A DNA stretch of 64,000 nt from Curtobacterium sp. MCLR17_007 (GCF_003234655.2 NZ_CP126271.1:1798001-1862000); one strand, 5' to 3'; positions 16,577 through 25,824 are shown, counted from the stretch's first letter. A program made the numbers and translations. The notes: generated from the letters alone by a model not told the origin.

Positions 16577-17524
16577 ATGAGCGCGAACCCCCGCGGGCAC
16601 GGGCGCGGACGGGGCGGCCGCAAGAAGGGCGGCCACGACGACGCCGAGCACCCCGACGAGCGGTGGATGGCGTCGTACATGGACATGATCACGGTCCTGA
16701 TGTGCATGTTCCTCGTGCTCTTCGCCATGTCGACGGTGGACCAGCAGAAGTACATCGCGCTGAAGAACTCGTTGGCGACGGGCTTCGGCGAGGTCAAGAC
16801 GGCCAAGATCGACACGGCCAGCGGCACCGTGGTGAAGGCCGACCAGGTGAAGGACGGCAAGGGCTACTCGACGGACGACGCGAAGGCCGACCACTCGACC
16901 GCCGCGTCGGGTGCGAAGGACACCAACACCGACCCGGCGTCGACGGCGGTGCCGGCCACGGCGAGCAAGCAGGACGTCGCGGCGGCGACCAAGGAGCTCG
17001 ACGACCTGAAGGCCATCCAGGAGGCCATCACGGGCAACCTCGACAAGGCGGGCCAGACGTCGAACGTGCAGTTCACGGTCGACGCTCGCGGGCTCACCGT
17101 GCGGCTCGTCGGCAGCGAGACGTACTTCGGCACGAACAGCGCCGACCTGTCCGGCCAGGCGAAGACGATCATGGACGCGATCGCACCGGTCCTGCGGGGT
17201 GCCGGCCACGACGTCAGCGTCGAGGGCCATGCCGACCAGCGGAACTCGACCGCCCCGTACGCCACCAACTGGGAGCTGAGCGCCGCACGGGCCACCGGGG
17301 TCCTCCGTGACCTGGTCGAACGCGGCGGGATGCCCGGCGAGCACATCCAGAGCGTCGGGTTCGGGTCGAGCCGCCCCCTGGCGACGGGGACGACCGACGC
17401 CGACAACGCGTTGAACCGCCGGGTCGACATCGTGGTGCTGTCGAACCAGGACCAGGACGTCAGCGCCCTGATGCCGGCACTCGCCGAGGCGCAGGACGCG
17501 GCGAAGGGGAGCGCGACCGGGTAG
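16577..17524 (+). CDS. motB: Flagellar motor stator protein MotB
   Basis: 315 residues. After a basic N-terminus, a single membrane helix contains the proton-accepting Asp36 in ASYMDMITVLMCMFLVLFAMS. A flexible linker (about 65-170) leads to the C-terminal OmpA-like peptidoglycan-binding domain with VEGHADQRN, WELSAARA and NRRVDIVVLSN. It anchors the MotA/MotB stator to the cell wall. All key parts are present. Confidence 0.92.
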   Translation: MSANPRGHGRGRGGRKKGGHDDAEHPDERWMASYMDMITVLMCMFLVLFAMSTVDQQKYIALKNSLATGFGEVKTAKIDTASGTVVKADQVKDGKGYSTDDAKADHSTAASGAKDTNTDPASTAVPATASKQDVAAATKELDDLKAIQEAITGNLDKAGQTSNVQFTVDARGLTVRLVGSETYFGTNSADLSGQAKTIMDAIAPVLRGAGHDVSVEGHADQRNSTAPYATNWELSAARATGVLRDLVERGGMPGEHIQSVGFGSSRPLATGTTDADNALNRRVDIVVLSNQDQDVSALMPALAEAQDAAKGSATG

Positions 17525-17556
17525 CCGGACGACGGCCCCACTCCGGGGTACAGCAC

Positions 17557-17584
17557 TGACGGGTGGCACCCAGGGGACCGATAG
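17557..17584 (+). promoter_or_regulatory. Candidate FliA-type promoter before fliM
   Basis: TGACGGG and ACCGATAG, matching the pair before flbD with one extra spacer base. A start point would fall around 17590, next to GTG 17593, so fliM could be read from a leaderless mRNA in addition to read-through from motB. Confidence 0.35.
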
Positions 17585-17592
17585 GCCCCTTC

Positions 17593-18471
17593 GTGACCGA
17601 CATCCTGCCCGCGCCCGAGGTGTACGACTTCGCGCGCCCGTCGACGCTCGCCCGCGAGCACGCGCGGGTGCTCGAGCTCGCCTTCGAGACGTTCGCCCGG
17701 CAGTGGGGCACGCAGCTGACCGCGAAGGTCCGTGTCGTGAGCCAGGTCACGAGCGAGCAGGTGCAGATCATGACGTACGACGAGTACGCCGCATCGCTGC
17801 CCGCACTCACCGGCATGGCGCTGCTGCCGATCGCGGACACGACCCCGAAGGGCGTGCTGCAGGTCCCGCTCGACGCCGCCTTGACCTGGGTCTCGCACGC
17901 GCTCGGCGCCGCGAGGCCGCTGCCGACCCCCGACCGCACCTTCACCCCGATCGAGCAGGCGCTCGTCCGCAAGATCGTCGAGGACGCCCTCGACGACCTG
18001 CGCTACTCGTTCGGCGGCCTGCTCGTGCACGACGTCGGCGTCGGCGGCTTCCAGTACAACTCGCAGTTCGCCCAGGCCGCCCAGAAGGGCGACCTGATGA
18101 TCGTCGCGTCGTTCAGCATCCGGGTGGGGGAGCGCATCGCGCCGGGCACGCTCGCGCTGCCCGCCGAGGCCGTCCTGCCGCAGCTCGGTGAGACCGCGAC
18201 CACCGTCAGCCCCGCTGACGCCCGCGCGCTGCTCGACGCGCAGCTCGCGAGCGTGCCGGTCGGCGTCTCCCTGCGGCTGGCCCCCGCGGCGGTGCTGCCG
18301 TCCCAGGTCCTCAGCCTCGCCGTCGGCGACGTGCTCCCGCTGCCGCACCCGCAGCACCGCCCCCTCACCATCGCGGTCGACGGCGAGCCCGTCGGCACCG
18401 CCGCCGTCGGCGCGAACGGTTCACGCCTGGCCGGCATCGTCGTCACCACCACATCGGAGCAGCCCGCATGA
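17593..18471 (+). CDS. fliM: Flagellar motor switch protein FliM
   Basis: C-ring protein of 292 residues. The middle CheC-like domain begins at YDFARPSTLAREHARVLELAFETFARQWG and includes QVPLDAALTWVSHALG and FTPIEQALVRKIVEDAL. The C-terminal SpoA domain holds LPSQVLSLAVGDVLPLPHP. The N-terminal CheY-binding motif of classical FliM is missing, as the protein starts about ten residues before the YDF motif. GTG 17593 is preferred over GTG 17563, whose extra residues look non-conserved; neither has a good ribosome-binding site. Confidence 0.88.
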   Translation: MTDILPAPEVYDFARPSTLAREHARVLELAFETFARQWGTQLTAKVRVVSQVTSEQVQIMTYDEYAASLPALTGMALLPIADTTPKGVLQVPLDAALTWVSHALGAARPLPTPDRTFTPIEQALVRKIVEDALDDLRYSFGGLLVHDVGVGGFQYNSQFAQAAQKGDLMIVASFSIRVGERIAPGTLALPAEAVLPQLGETATTVSPADARALLDAQLASVPVGVSLRLAPAAVLPSQVLSLAVGDVLPLPHPQHRPLTIAVDGEPVGTAAVGANGSRLAGIVVTTTSEQPA

Positions 18472-19184
18472 CCGCCACCACCACCACCCTGCACACCGGA
18501 GCCGCCGAGGCGCTCGCGCTGCAGCTCCCGACACCGGCTCCGCTCCGCGCACTGGCACTGCCGGGAGGCGCCACCTCGGCCGTCCTCGAGGCCGCGGTCG
18601 ACGGCGTGGTCGCCTCCTTCGTCGGTGGCCTGTCCGCGGACCTCGCCCTGGTCCTCACCGACCTGGGCACGATCACCGCCGCCGGTGGCACCGACCACGG
18701 GCTGGTCGACGTCACCGACGTGCTCCGTCCGTCGCTCGAGGCCGGCGCGTCGGTCCTGGGCGTCGGTGTCCTCGGTGCCGCCCGGCGCGAATCGGCGGCC
18801 TCGCTGTTCGCCGACCCGGAGACGGTCGTGTTCGAGCTCACCGCCGGTGGTCTGCCCGCCGGCTGGTTCGGCATCCGCATCCGCGAGAACGGCACGATCG
18901 GGACGACCGCGGCGCAGCCGGTGTCGAGCATCCCGACGGGCAACCTCGGCCGGATCAACAACGTCGAGATGACCCTGACCGTCGAGATCGGCCGGACCCG
19001 GATGTCCGTCCGCGACGTCCTCGGCATGGAGCCGGGCGCCGTCGTCGAGCTCGACCGCTCCGCCGGGGCGCCCGCCGACGTCCTGCTGAACGGACGGCTC
19101 ATCGCGCACGGCGAGGTCGTCGTCGTCGACCAGGACTATGCCGTCCGCATCACCAAGATCCTCGACGTCGCCGAAAGCCTCTGA
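18468..19184 (+). CDS. fliN: Flagellar motor switch protein FliN with long N-terminal domain
   Basis: 238 residues. The SpoA domain is at the C-terminus (about 165-235: NNVEMTLTVEIGRTRMSVRDVLGMEPGAVVELDR and YAVRITKI). The first 140 residues form an additional globular domain, making it closer in size to FliY than to the 100-140 residue FliN of enterobacteria. I see no CheC-type phosphatase motif (E-x-x-N), so it is called FliN. ATG overlaps the fliM stop. Confidence 0.85.
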   Translation: MTATTTTLHTGAAEALALQLPTPAPLRALALPGGATSAVLEAAVDGVVASFVGGLSADLALVLTDLGTITAAGGTDHGLVDVTDVLRPSLEAGASVLGVGVLGAARRESAASLFADPETVVFELTAGGLPAGWFGIRIRENGTIGTTAAQPVSSIPTGNLGRINNVEMTLTVEIGRTRMSVRDVLGMEPGAVVELDRSAGAPADVLLNGRLIAHGEVVVVDQDYAVRITKILDVAESL

Positions 19185-19191
19185 GCCCGCC

Positions 19192-19746
19192 TTGGACACG
19201 CTCGTCATCGCGCTCCGCGTCGCGCTCTCGCTCGGCGTCGTGCTGGCCCTGATGTGGGTGCTGCACCGACGCGTGTCGAAGGGGCAGTTCGGCGCGGGGA
19301 AGAAGACCCGGGGCCGCCGCTCGGCGTCCGTCGAGGTCGTCGCCCGCCAGGGGATCGGCGGCAAGGCGAGCGTCGTCGTGGTCGACGTCGAGGGTGAGCG
19401 CCTGGTGCTCGGCGTGACCGAGGCCGGCGTGAGCCTGCTGACCAGCGGCGCGGCGCCCGCGCCGGAGCTCACCATCGTCACCGGCCCCGTCGTGCTGCCC
19501 ACGCGCGCCGCGACGACCGCGCCGGACGGCGCCAGCGCCAGCCTGTTCCGCGCCGAGCTGGACCGACAGGACCAGGCCACCCCGATCCTCCCGGCCGACG
19601 CGGCGGAGCCGCTGCCCATGCGCCCCCGCAACCGCGGCCGTCGTTCGGTCGCCGTCCCCACCTCGCAGCAGCTGCAGGGCTCGGTCCTGTCCGCCGACAC
19701 CTGGCGCCAGGCCGCCGCCGCCCTGCGCTCACGGCGGGCCGGGTGA
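19192..19746 (+). CDS. fliO: Flagellar biosynthetic protein FliO
   Basis: 184 residues with a single N-terminal membrane helix (about 3-22) and a short cytoplasmic domain typical of FliO/MopB, including VEVVARQGIGGKASVVVVDVEGERLVLGVTEAGV. The remainder is disordered and Pro/Arg-rich. It assists FliP complex assembly in the flagellar export gate. The start appears to be TTG 19192, eight bases after the fliN stop; no ATG or GTG precedes the helix in frame. The stop overlaps the fliP GTG. Confidence 0.8.
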   Translation: MDTLVIALRVALSLGVVLALMWVLHRRVSKGQFGAGKKTRGRRSASVEVVARQGIGGKASVVVVDVEGERLVLGVTEAGVSLLTSGAAPAPELTIVTGPVVLPTRAATTAPDGASASLFRAELDRQDQATPILPADAAEPLPMRPRNRGRRSVAVPTSQQLQGSVLSADTWRQAAAALRSRRAG

Positions 19747-20570
19747 CCGCCGCGCGCGCCCGCGTCCTGCTCCTCGCGATCCTCGGGGTGGCCATGGTCG
19801 CCGGCTTCCTCATGCTCACGGCGACCGGGGCGCACGCGGCCGGGGTCGTCCAGCCGACCGCCCCCGCGACCCCCTCCGCACCGGCCGCACCGTCGACCGG
19901 CGGCTTCTCGGTCAACGTGAACGGCCCGGACGGCACGCCCTCGTCGGCGGTCGTGACGCTGATCGGCATCACGCTGCTGAGCATCGCCCCGGCGCTCATG
20001 CTCATGATGACGTCGTTCACGAAGATCTTCGTCGTCCTGGCGATGACCCGGAACGCCCTCGGCCTGCAGTCGATCCCGCCCAACCAGGTGATCGCGGGCC
20101 TGGCGCTCTTCCTGTCGCTGTTCGTGATGGCGCCGGTGATCGGGCACATCAACGACGACGCCCTGCAGCCCTACCTGGCCGGGCACCTCGACTTCCAGCA
20201 GGCCGTCGACATCGGCACCAAGCCGCTCCGGACCTTCATGCTGCACCAGACGCGCGAGGAGGACGTGGCGCTCATCACCCGCGCCGCCGGCCTGGCGAAC
20301 CCGAAGGACCTGGACGCCGTGCCGATGACGACCGTGATCCCGGCGTTCATCATCTCCGAGCTCCGCAGCGCGTTCATCATCGGGTTCGTCATCTTCATCC
20401 CGTTCCTGGTCATCGACCTGGTCGTGTCGGCGGCGCTCATGTCGATGGGCATGATGATGCTCCCGCCGGTGATGATCTCGCTGCCCTTCAAGATCCTGCT
20501 GTTCGTGCTCGTCGACGGGTGGGGGCTCATCATCAAGTCGCTCATCGAGAGCTACCAGGTGGTGCACTGA
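19743..20570 (+). CDS. fliP: Flagellar export gate protein FliP
   Basis: 275 residues. A cleavable signal-like helix (about 5-33) is followed by a Pro/Ala linker and then the FliP core with four membrane helices: ISIAPALMLMMTSFTKIFVVL-type first core helix, FLSLFVMAPVI, FIISELRSAFIIGFVIFIPFLVIDLVVS and MMMLPPVMISLPFKILLFVLVDGW. These are hallmark FliP sequences. It forms the export pore with FliQ and FliR. The start is GTG overlapping the fliO stop; the stop overlaps the fliQ ATG. Confidence 0.93.
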   Translation: MTAARARVLLLAILGVAMVAGFLMLTATGAHAAGVVQPTAPATPSAPAAPSTGGFSVNVNGPDGTPSSAVVTLIGITLLSIAPALMLMMTSFTKIFVVLAMTRNALGLQSIPPNQVIAGLALFLSLFVMAPVIGHINDDALQPYLAGHLDFQQAVDIGTKPLRTFMLHQTREEDVALITRAAGLANPKDLDAVPMTTVIPAFIISELRSAFIIGFVIFIPFLVIDLVVSAALMSMGMMMLPPVMISLPFKILLFVLVDGWGLIIKSLIESYQVVH

Positions 20571-20845
20571 TGGACCAGCAAGCGGTCATCGACCTGGTGC
20601 TCCAGGCCCTCATCGTCGCCGGCAAGCTCGCCGCCCCGGTCCTCGTCACGTCGCTCGTCGTCGGCTTCGCGATCTCGCTGTTCCAGTCGGTCACCCAGAT
20701 CCAGGAGGTGACGCTGTCGTTCGTGCCGAAGGCCCTGGCGGTTGCCGTCGCCCTGGTCGTCTGCGGCAACTGGATGATCTCGGAGATGATCGGGTTCACG
20801 CACTTCGCGTTCGACCAGATCCCGAAGCTGCTCGGGGTGGGCTGA
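20570..20845 (+). CDS. fliQ: Flagellar export gate protein FliQ
   Basis: 91 residues with two membrane helices, full length for the family. Core residues FQSVTQIQEVTLSFVPKALAV match FliQ. It shares the TGATG stop-start overlap with fliP and an equivalent overlap with fliR. Confidence 0.93.
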   Translation: MDQQAVIDLVLQALIVAGKLAAPVLVTSLVVGFAISLFQSVTQIQEVTLSFVPKALAVAVALVVCGNWMISEMIGFTHFAFDQIPKLLGVG

Positions 20846-21621
20846 TGGAACTCGCCATCGACTTCAACGCGCTCGAGGGCACCATGCTCGCCGGGGTGCG
20901 CATGATCGCGTTCTTCCTGATCGCCCCGCCGTTCTCGTACAAGGCGTTCCCGGCGACGGTGAAGCTCATCCTCGCGCTCGGACTGGCCGTCGGCGTCGCA
21001 CCGCGGGTCACCGCCGGGTACGTCTCGCTCGACACCGGCCCCTTCCTGGTCGCGCTCGTCACCCAGCTCGCCGTCGGCCTGGTGCTCGGCTTCCTGGTGT
21101 ACCTGGTGTTCGCCGCGGTGCAGTCCGCCGGCGCGCTGATCGACCTGTTCGGCGGCTTCACGCTCGCCCAGGCCTACGACCCGCAGTCCCAGGTCAACGG
21201 CGCGCAGTTCACGCGCCTGTTCCAGATGGCCTCGCTCGCGCTGCTGTTCGCGTCCGGCGGGTACCAGCTCATCGTCGGCGGGCTCGTCCGCTCGTTCGAC
21301 GCCGTCCCGCTCGTCGACGGCACCGGGCACGTCGGGTCCTTCGCCCTCGGCGGCGTCGCCGGGCTGCTCGTCGCCGCTCTGTCCCAGATGTTCCTGGCGA
21401 CGCTGCAGATCGCCGGACCGCTGGTCGTCGTGCTGTTCCTCGCCGACGTCGGACTCGGGCTGCTGACGCGTGTCGCCCCCGCGCTCAACGCCTTCCAGAT
21501 GGGCTTCCCGATCAAGATCGGGCTGACCGTCATCTTCGCCGGCGCGCTCTTCATGGCGCTGCCCGCGGTCGTGTCGAGCCTGACCGGGGACGCCGTGCAG
21601 GCGATCTCGGGGAGGGGGTGA
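20845..21621 (+). CDS. fliR: Flagellar export gate protein FliR
   Basis: 258 residues with about six membrane helices. Diagnostic segments: FFLIAPPFSYKAFPATVKLILALGLA, QSAGALIDLFGGFTLAQAYDPQSQVN and PIKIGLTVIFAGALFMALP. It completes the FliPQR pore. The ATG overlaps the fliQ stop. Confidence 0.93.
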   Translation: MELAIDFNALEGTMLAGVRMIAFFLIAPPFSYKAFPATVKLILALGLAVGVAPRVTAGYVSLDTGPFLVALVTQLAVGLVLGFLVYLVFAAVQSAGALIDLFGGFTLAQAYDPQSQVNGAQFTRLFQMASLALLFASGGYQLIVGGLVRSFDAVPLVDGTGHVGSFALGGVAGLLVAALSQMFLATLQIAGPLVVVLFLADVGLGLLTRVAPALNAFQMGFPIKIGLTVIFAGALFMALPAVVSSLTGDAVQAISGRG

Positions 21622-21623
21622 GC

Positions 21624-22817
21624 ATGTCCGACAGCGGTGAGAAGTCCGAGAAGGCCACCGACAAGCGGATGCGCGAGGTCCACAGGAAGGGCCAGCTCGG
21701 CCGCTCCCAGGACCTCGGCGCGTGGATCGGCATCGCCGCCGCGGCCCTCGTGGTGCCCGCGACGATCGGCCGTGCGGCTGCCGCCGGGCAGGCGCAGCTC
21801 GACGCCGTCCGGGTCGTCATCGCCGACCCCACGATCGGCACGATGCGCGGGGTGTTCGACGACGCGATGGGGTCCATCGGCGCCACGATCGGCCCGATGC
21901 TGCTGGTCGTCCTCGTCGCGGTCACGGCCGCAGCGGTGGCGCAGGGCGGTGTGCACATGCGCTCGCTCGCCCCGACGCCCGAGCACTTCGACCCCGTGCA
22001 GGGCATCAAGCGCGTGTTCGGCATGCAGGCGCTCTGGAACGGCGTGAAGGCCCTCGTGAAGACCGCGGTCGTCGGTCTCGTGCTCTGGTTCGCCGTGCAG
22101 GGACTCGTCCCCGTGCTCATGACCAGCGGGTCCCTGCCGCTGACGGCCGTGCTCGCCGCCGCGGGCGAGGGCGCCGGCACCCTGCTGCGCGCGGCGATCG
22201 CCGCCGGCCTGGTGCTCGCAGCGCTCGACGTGTTCGTCGTCATCCGCCGGAACCGCAAGCGCACGATGATGACCAAGCGCGAGGTCAAGGACGAGAACAA
22301 GCAGTCCGACGGCGACCCGCTGGTCAAGGGGCAGCGCCGCTCCCGACAGCTCGCGATGAGCCGGAACCGGATGATCCAGGCGATCCCCGGTGCGGACGTC
22401 GTGATGACCAACCCGACGCACTACGCGGTGGCCCTCAAGTACGAACCCGGCAAGTCCGCGCCGCGCGTCGTCGCGAAGGGAGCCGGGCCCGTCGCCGTGC
22501 TCATCCGCGAGCGCGCGCTCGAGGCCCGCGTGCCGATCGTCCGCGACGTCCCGCTCACCCGGGCACTGCACGCCGCGTGCGAGCTCGGCCACGAGGTCCC
22601 CGTCGACCTCTACACGCCGGTCGCCCGCGTGCTGTCGTTCGTCATGACGCTCAAGGCCGCCGGCACCCACGCGGGCACCCACGCCCCGCCCCGACCCACC
22701 ACCCCGGCCGAGGTCGCCACGGTCATCGACCCGGCCACCCTGACCGGGGACCTCCGGCCCCGCCGACTCCGGCCCGCACGACACCAGCCCGAACCCACCC
22801 AGGGAGTCCCCGCATGA
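21624..22817 (+). CDS. flhB: Flagellar export switch protein FlhB
   Basis: 397 residues. Four membrane helices lie in 25-210, after the start EKATDKRMREVHRKGQLGRS. The self-cleavage site N-P-T-H is intact at 263-266 (VVMTNPTHYAVAL), so the substrate-specificity switch should work. The cytoplasmic domain extends about 45 residues past the usual end as a Pro/Thr/Arg-rich tail. ATG 21624 has GGGGAGGGGG upstream; GTG 21618, overlapping the fliR stop, is the alternative. Confidence 0.92.
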   Translation: MSDSGEKSEKATDKRMREVHRKGQLGRSQDLGAWIGIAAAALVVPATIGRAAAAGQAQLDAVRVVIADPTIGTMRGVFDDAMGSIGATIGPMLLVVLVAVTAAAVAQGGVHMRSLAPTPEHFDPVQGIKRVFGMQALWNGVKALVKTAVVGLVLWFAVQGLVPVLMTSGSLPLTAVLAAAGEGAGTLLRAAIAAGLVLAALDVFVVIRRNRKRTMMTKREVKDENKQSDGDPLVKGQRRSRQLAMSRNRMIQAIPGADVVMTNPTHYAVALKYEPGKSAPRVVAKGAGPVAVLIRERALEARVPIVRDVPLTRALHAACELGHEVPVDLYTPVARVLSFVMTLKAAGTHAGTHAPPRPTTPAEVATVIDPATLTGDLRPRRLRPARHQPEPTQGVPA

Positions 22818-24868
22818 ACCGCACGGACCTGCCGAAGCTCGCCGTCCCGGTCGCCGTCGTCGGCATCATCCTGCTGCTGATCCTGCCGGTGCCGTCGTTC
22901 CTGCTCGACTTCCTGATCATCTGCAACATCCTGCTGGCGCTGGTGATCCTGCTGACGACGCTGTTCGTCAAGAAGCCCCTCGACTTCTCGGTGTTCCCGT
23001 CGCTGCTGCTCGTCGCGACGCTGTTCCGCCTCGGTCTCAACGTCGCGTCCACCCGTCTGGTGCTCGGCGAGGGCTTCGCCGGCGACGTCATCCAGGCGTT
23101 CGGCCACGTCGCGGTGTCCGGGTCGATCATCATCGGCGCGGTCATCTTCCTCATCCTCATCGTCATCCAGTTCGTCGTCGTCACGAAGGGCGCCGAGCGG
23201 GTCGCCGAGGTCGGCGCGCGCTTCACGCTCGACGCGATGCCGGGCAAGCAGATGGCGATCGACGCGGACCTGAACGCCGGACTCATCACCGACGAACAGG
23301 CGAAGGAGCGCCGTGCGTCGGTCTCCGCCGAGGCGGACTTCTACGGCTCGATGGACGGCGCGTCGAAGTTCGTCAAGGGCGACGCCATCGCCGGCATCCT
23401 GATCATCGTCATCAACCTCATCGGCGGCATCGCGATCGGGATGCTGCAGAACGGGCTCTCCGTCACCGACGCCCTGTCGAAGTACGGCATCCTGACGATC
23501 GGCGACGGGCTCGTCACGCAGATCCCGGCCCTGCTCATGGCCGTCTCGACCGGCATGATCGTGACGCGTTCCGGTGCCGAGTCCGAGATGGGGTCGTCCG
23601 CGGCCACCCAGCTCGGCCAGTCGAAGAACGCGCTGCTCATCGCCGGTGTCGCCGCGATCGCGATGGGCTTCATCCCGGGCATGCCGATCCTGCCCTTCCT
23701 GCTCGTCGGTGGCACGCTGCTGTTCACCGGGTGGCGGATCGGACGGAACGCTGCCCGCGCCGAGCAGGCGGCCGAACAGCAGCGGGCCCTGGCGGCCGTC
23801 GCACCGACCGGCGACACCCCCGAGGACCTCGTCGAGCAGATGCGGGTCCACGCCCTCGAGATCCTGCTCGCGCCCGACCTGGTCGACATGGTCTCCGGTG
23901 CCTCCGACGACCTGCTCGGCCGGGTCCGCGCGCTCCGCCGGAAGATCGCCGTCGACATGGGCGTCGTCGTGCCGCCGGTCCGCACGCGCGACAGCATCGA
24001 GCTGCCGCCGTCGACGTACGCCATCCGCATCGCCGGCGTCGAGGCCGGCCGGGGCACCGCGCCCGCACGGAGCGTGCTGGCGCTCGGCGACCAGCTCGAG
24101 GGGCTCCCGGGTGACGCGACGGTCGAGCCCGTGTTCGGCCTCGCCGGCAAGTGGGTCCCCGCCGAGCTCCGCCACGCCGCAGAGATGACCGGTGCGACCG
24201 TCATCGACCGTGTGTCCGTGCTCGTCACGCACCTGCAGGCCGTCATCGGGGACAACGCCGCGCGGCTGCTCACCCGCGAGGACGTCAAGGTGCTGACCGA
24301 GGGCGTCAAGCAGGTGAACCCCGCCGCGGTCGAGGAGCTCGTGCCCGGGATGCTCTCGATGGCCGAGCTCCAGCGTGTCCTCCAGGGGCTCCTGGTCGAG
24401 CGCGTCCCGATCAACGACCTCGGCCGCATCTGCGAGGCGCTGACCCTGCGGGCGAAGGTCTCCACCGACCCCGAGGGCCTGGTCGAGGCCGCTCGCGCCG
24501 CGCTCGGTCCCGCGCTGCCGGCCCGCCACCTGGACGACGGCGTGCTCCGCGTCATCATGATCGACCCGCTGCTCGAGCAGTCGATGCTCGAGGGCCTGCG
24601 GCCGTCGGAGCAGGGCTCGCAGATCATGCTCGACGCCCACCGCATCGAGCAGGTCCTCGGGTCCGTCCGCGACGCGGTCCACAGTGTCGAGGAGCAGGGG
24701 CTCTCCGCCGTGCTCGTCTGTGCCCCGCAGCTCCGCCCGGCCGTCCACCGCATGGTGTCGGCCCAGTCGAACGGCTTGCCGGTGCTCTCCTACCAGGAGG
24801 CCACCGCCGCGGGCTCCACCATCGAGACCGTGGGAGTGGTCCGTGCCGCCGACCCGATTGCAGCGTAG
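22814..24868 (+). CDS. flhA: Flagellar export apparatus protein FlhA
   Basis: 684 residues, full length. The N-terminal half has about eight membrane helices including FSVFPSLLLVATLFRLGLNVASTRL and the cytoplasmic FHIPEP-type loop, seen as ARFTLDAMPGKQMAIDADLNAGLI. The C-terminal cytoplasmic ring domain (about 340-684) binds chaperone-substrate complexes. Overlaps flhB by four bases (ATGA). Confidence 0.95.
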   Translation: MNRTDLPKLAVPVAVVGIILLLILPVPSFLLDFLIICNILLALVILLTTLFVKKPLDFSVFPSLLLVATLFRLGLNVASTRLVLGEGFAGDVIQAFGHVAVSGSIIIGAVIFLILIVIQFVVVTKGAERVAEVGARFTLDAMPGKQMAIDADLNAGLITDEQAKERRASVSAEADFYGSMDGASKFVKGDAIAGILIIVINLIGGIAIGMLQNGLSVTDALSKYGILTIGDGLVTQIPALLMAVSTGMIVTRSGAESEMGSSAATQLGQSKNALLIAGVAAIAMGFIPGMPILPFLLVGGTLLFTGWRIGRNAARAEQAAEQQRALAAVAPTGDTPEDLVEQMRVHALEILLAPDLVDMVSGASDDLLGRVRALRRKIAVDMGVVVPPVRTRDSIELPPSTYAIRIAGVEAGRGTAPARSVLALGDQLEGLPGDATVEPVFGLAGKWVPAELRHAAEMTGATVIDRVSVLVTHLQAVIGDNAARLLTREDVKVLTEGVKQVNPAAVEELVPGMLSMAELQRVLQGLLVERVPINDLGRICEALTLRAKVSTDPEGLVEAARAALGPALPARHLDDGVLRVIMIDPLLEQSMLEGLRPSEQGSQIMLDAHRIEQVLGSVRDAVHSVEEQGLSAVLVCAPQLRPAVHRMVSAQSNGLPVLSYQEATAAGSTIETVGVVRAADPIAA

Positions 24869-25790
24869 CGCCGCCACGCTCGACGACCTCCGCGTCGCCG
24901 TCCGCACCGAGTTCGGGCCGGGCGCGCGGATCGTCAGCGCCGAGCGGGTCACGAGCGGCGGCATCGGCGGGCTGTTCCGCAAGGCCCACGTCGAGGCGAC
25001 CGTCGAGGTCCCGGCGGCGTCGGACCCGCCCGTCGCACGGATCGCGATCGCCGACGGTCCGGTGCAGCGCATCGGCATCGCGGCGCTCCTGGCCGACGCC
25101 GAGGCGGCCGAGGCCCGCATCGCGGGCGCCGACGGCACGTCGACGGCCCGAGCCGACGCCTTCGCGTCGGTGCTCGACGGGTTCGTCGCGGACGGGATCG
25201 CGCCGACGCCGACGCCGGCGCTGGTCGCGCTCGAGGCCCTGGACGGCCCCGACGCGCCGGACGCCGGCGCGCCCGTGGGTGCCGCACCGGGCCTCCCGTC
25301 CGGCACCGCCGGTCTGCCAGGAGGCTCGTCCACCCTCGCCGACGTCGTCGCACTCGTCCCGCGCCCCGCGCCGGCCGCGGTGCGGGCGCCGGTGCCGGCC
25401 GTGCTGTCGTCCGACGGTGACCTCGTGCTGCTGGTCGGGCGGATGCGTGACGTCGACGCGGCCGCGGGTGCGTTCGCCGCGCGCCACGGACTGCACGGGA
25501 CGGATGCCCAGGACCGCCGCGCCGGGATCCTCGCGCGAGCCGAGGGGGTCCGCCAGGGGCACGCCCTGCTCGGGTTCGCGGGGTGGGACGACCGAGCGGC
25601 ACTGGCGGGCCTCGTGCCGGACCAGGTGTGGGTCGTGGTGGACGCCGGACGGAAGCACGAGGACAGCGTGGCGATGGTGTCGTCGGTGACGAGCGCGGTG
25701 GCGGTCGCCGGTGTCGTGGCGATCGGCACGTCCGAGACGGCGACGCCGGACACCGTGCACACGCTGGGGCTGCCGGTGCACGTGCTCTGA
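24843..25790 (+). CDS. flhF: FlhF-like protein with degenerate GTPase domain
   Basis: 315 residues, overlapping the flhA end by 26 bases in another frame. The N-terminal B-domain (about 10-60, ATLDDLRVAVRTEFGPGARIVSAERVTSGGIGGLF) is like FlhF, the SRP-type GTPase that places flagella. Where the G-domain should begin, VLLVGRMRDVDAAAG replaces the P-loop GxxGxGKTT; VWVVVDAGRKHED resembles the DTAGR region, and the C-terminus ends at GLPVHVL, close to the GLPI motif. It therefore cannot bind GTP in the usual way. GTG 24843 is chosen because GGGAG lies at the right distance. Confidence 0.7.
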   Translation: MPPTRLQRSAATLDDLRVAVRTEFGPGARIVSAERVTSGGIGGLFRKAHVEATVEVPAASDPPVARIAIADGPVQRIGIAALLADAEAAEARIAGADGTSTARADAFASVLDGFVADGIAPTPTPALVALEALDGPDAPDAGAPVGAAPGLPSGTAGLPGGSSTLADVVALVPRPAPAAVRAPVPAVLSSDGDLVLLVGRMRDVDAAAGAFAARHGLHGTDAQDRRAGILARAEGVRQGHALLGFAGWDDRAALAGLVPDQVWVVVDAGRKHEDSVAMVSSVTSAVAVAGVVAIGTSETATPDTVHTLGLPVHVL

Positions 25791-25824
25791 CGTGCCGCTG
25801 CGGCGCGCTGCCCCGCTCGGTGGT

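Noticed and set aside
15008..17569. Minus-strand open frame of 853 codons across flbD-motA-motB
   Set aside because: Shadow frame; the plus strand carries recognisable MotA and MotB domains with proper starts.
18468..19184. FliY-type phosphatase in place of FliN
   Set aside because: The N-terminal domain lacks the CheC/FliY E-x-x-N active-site motifs, so the FliN name is kept.
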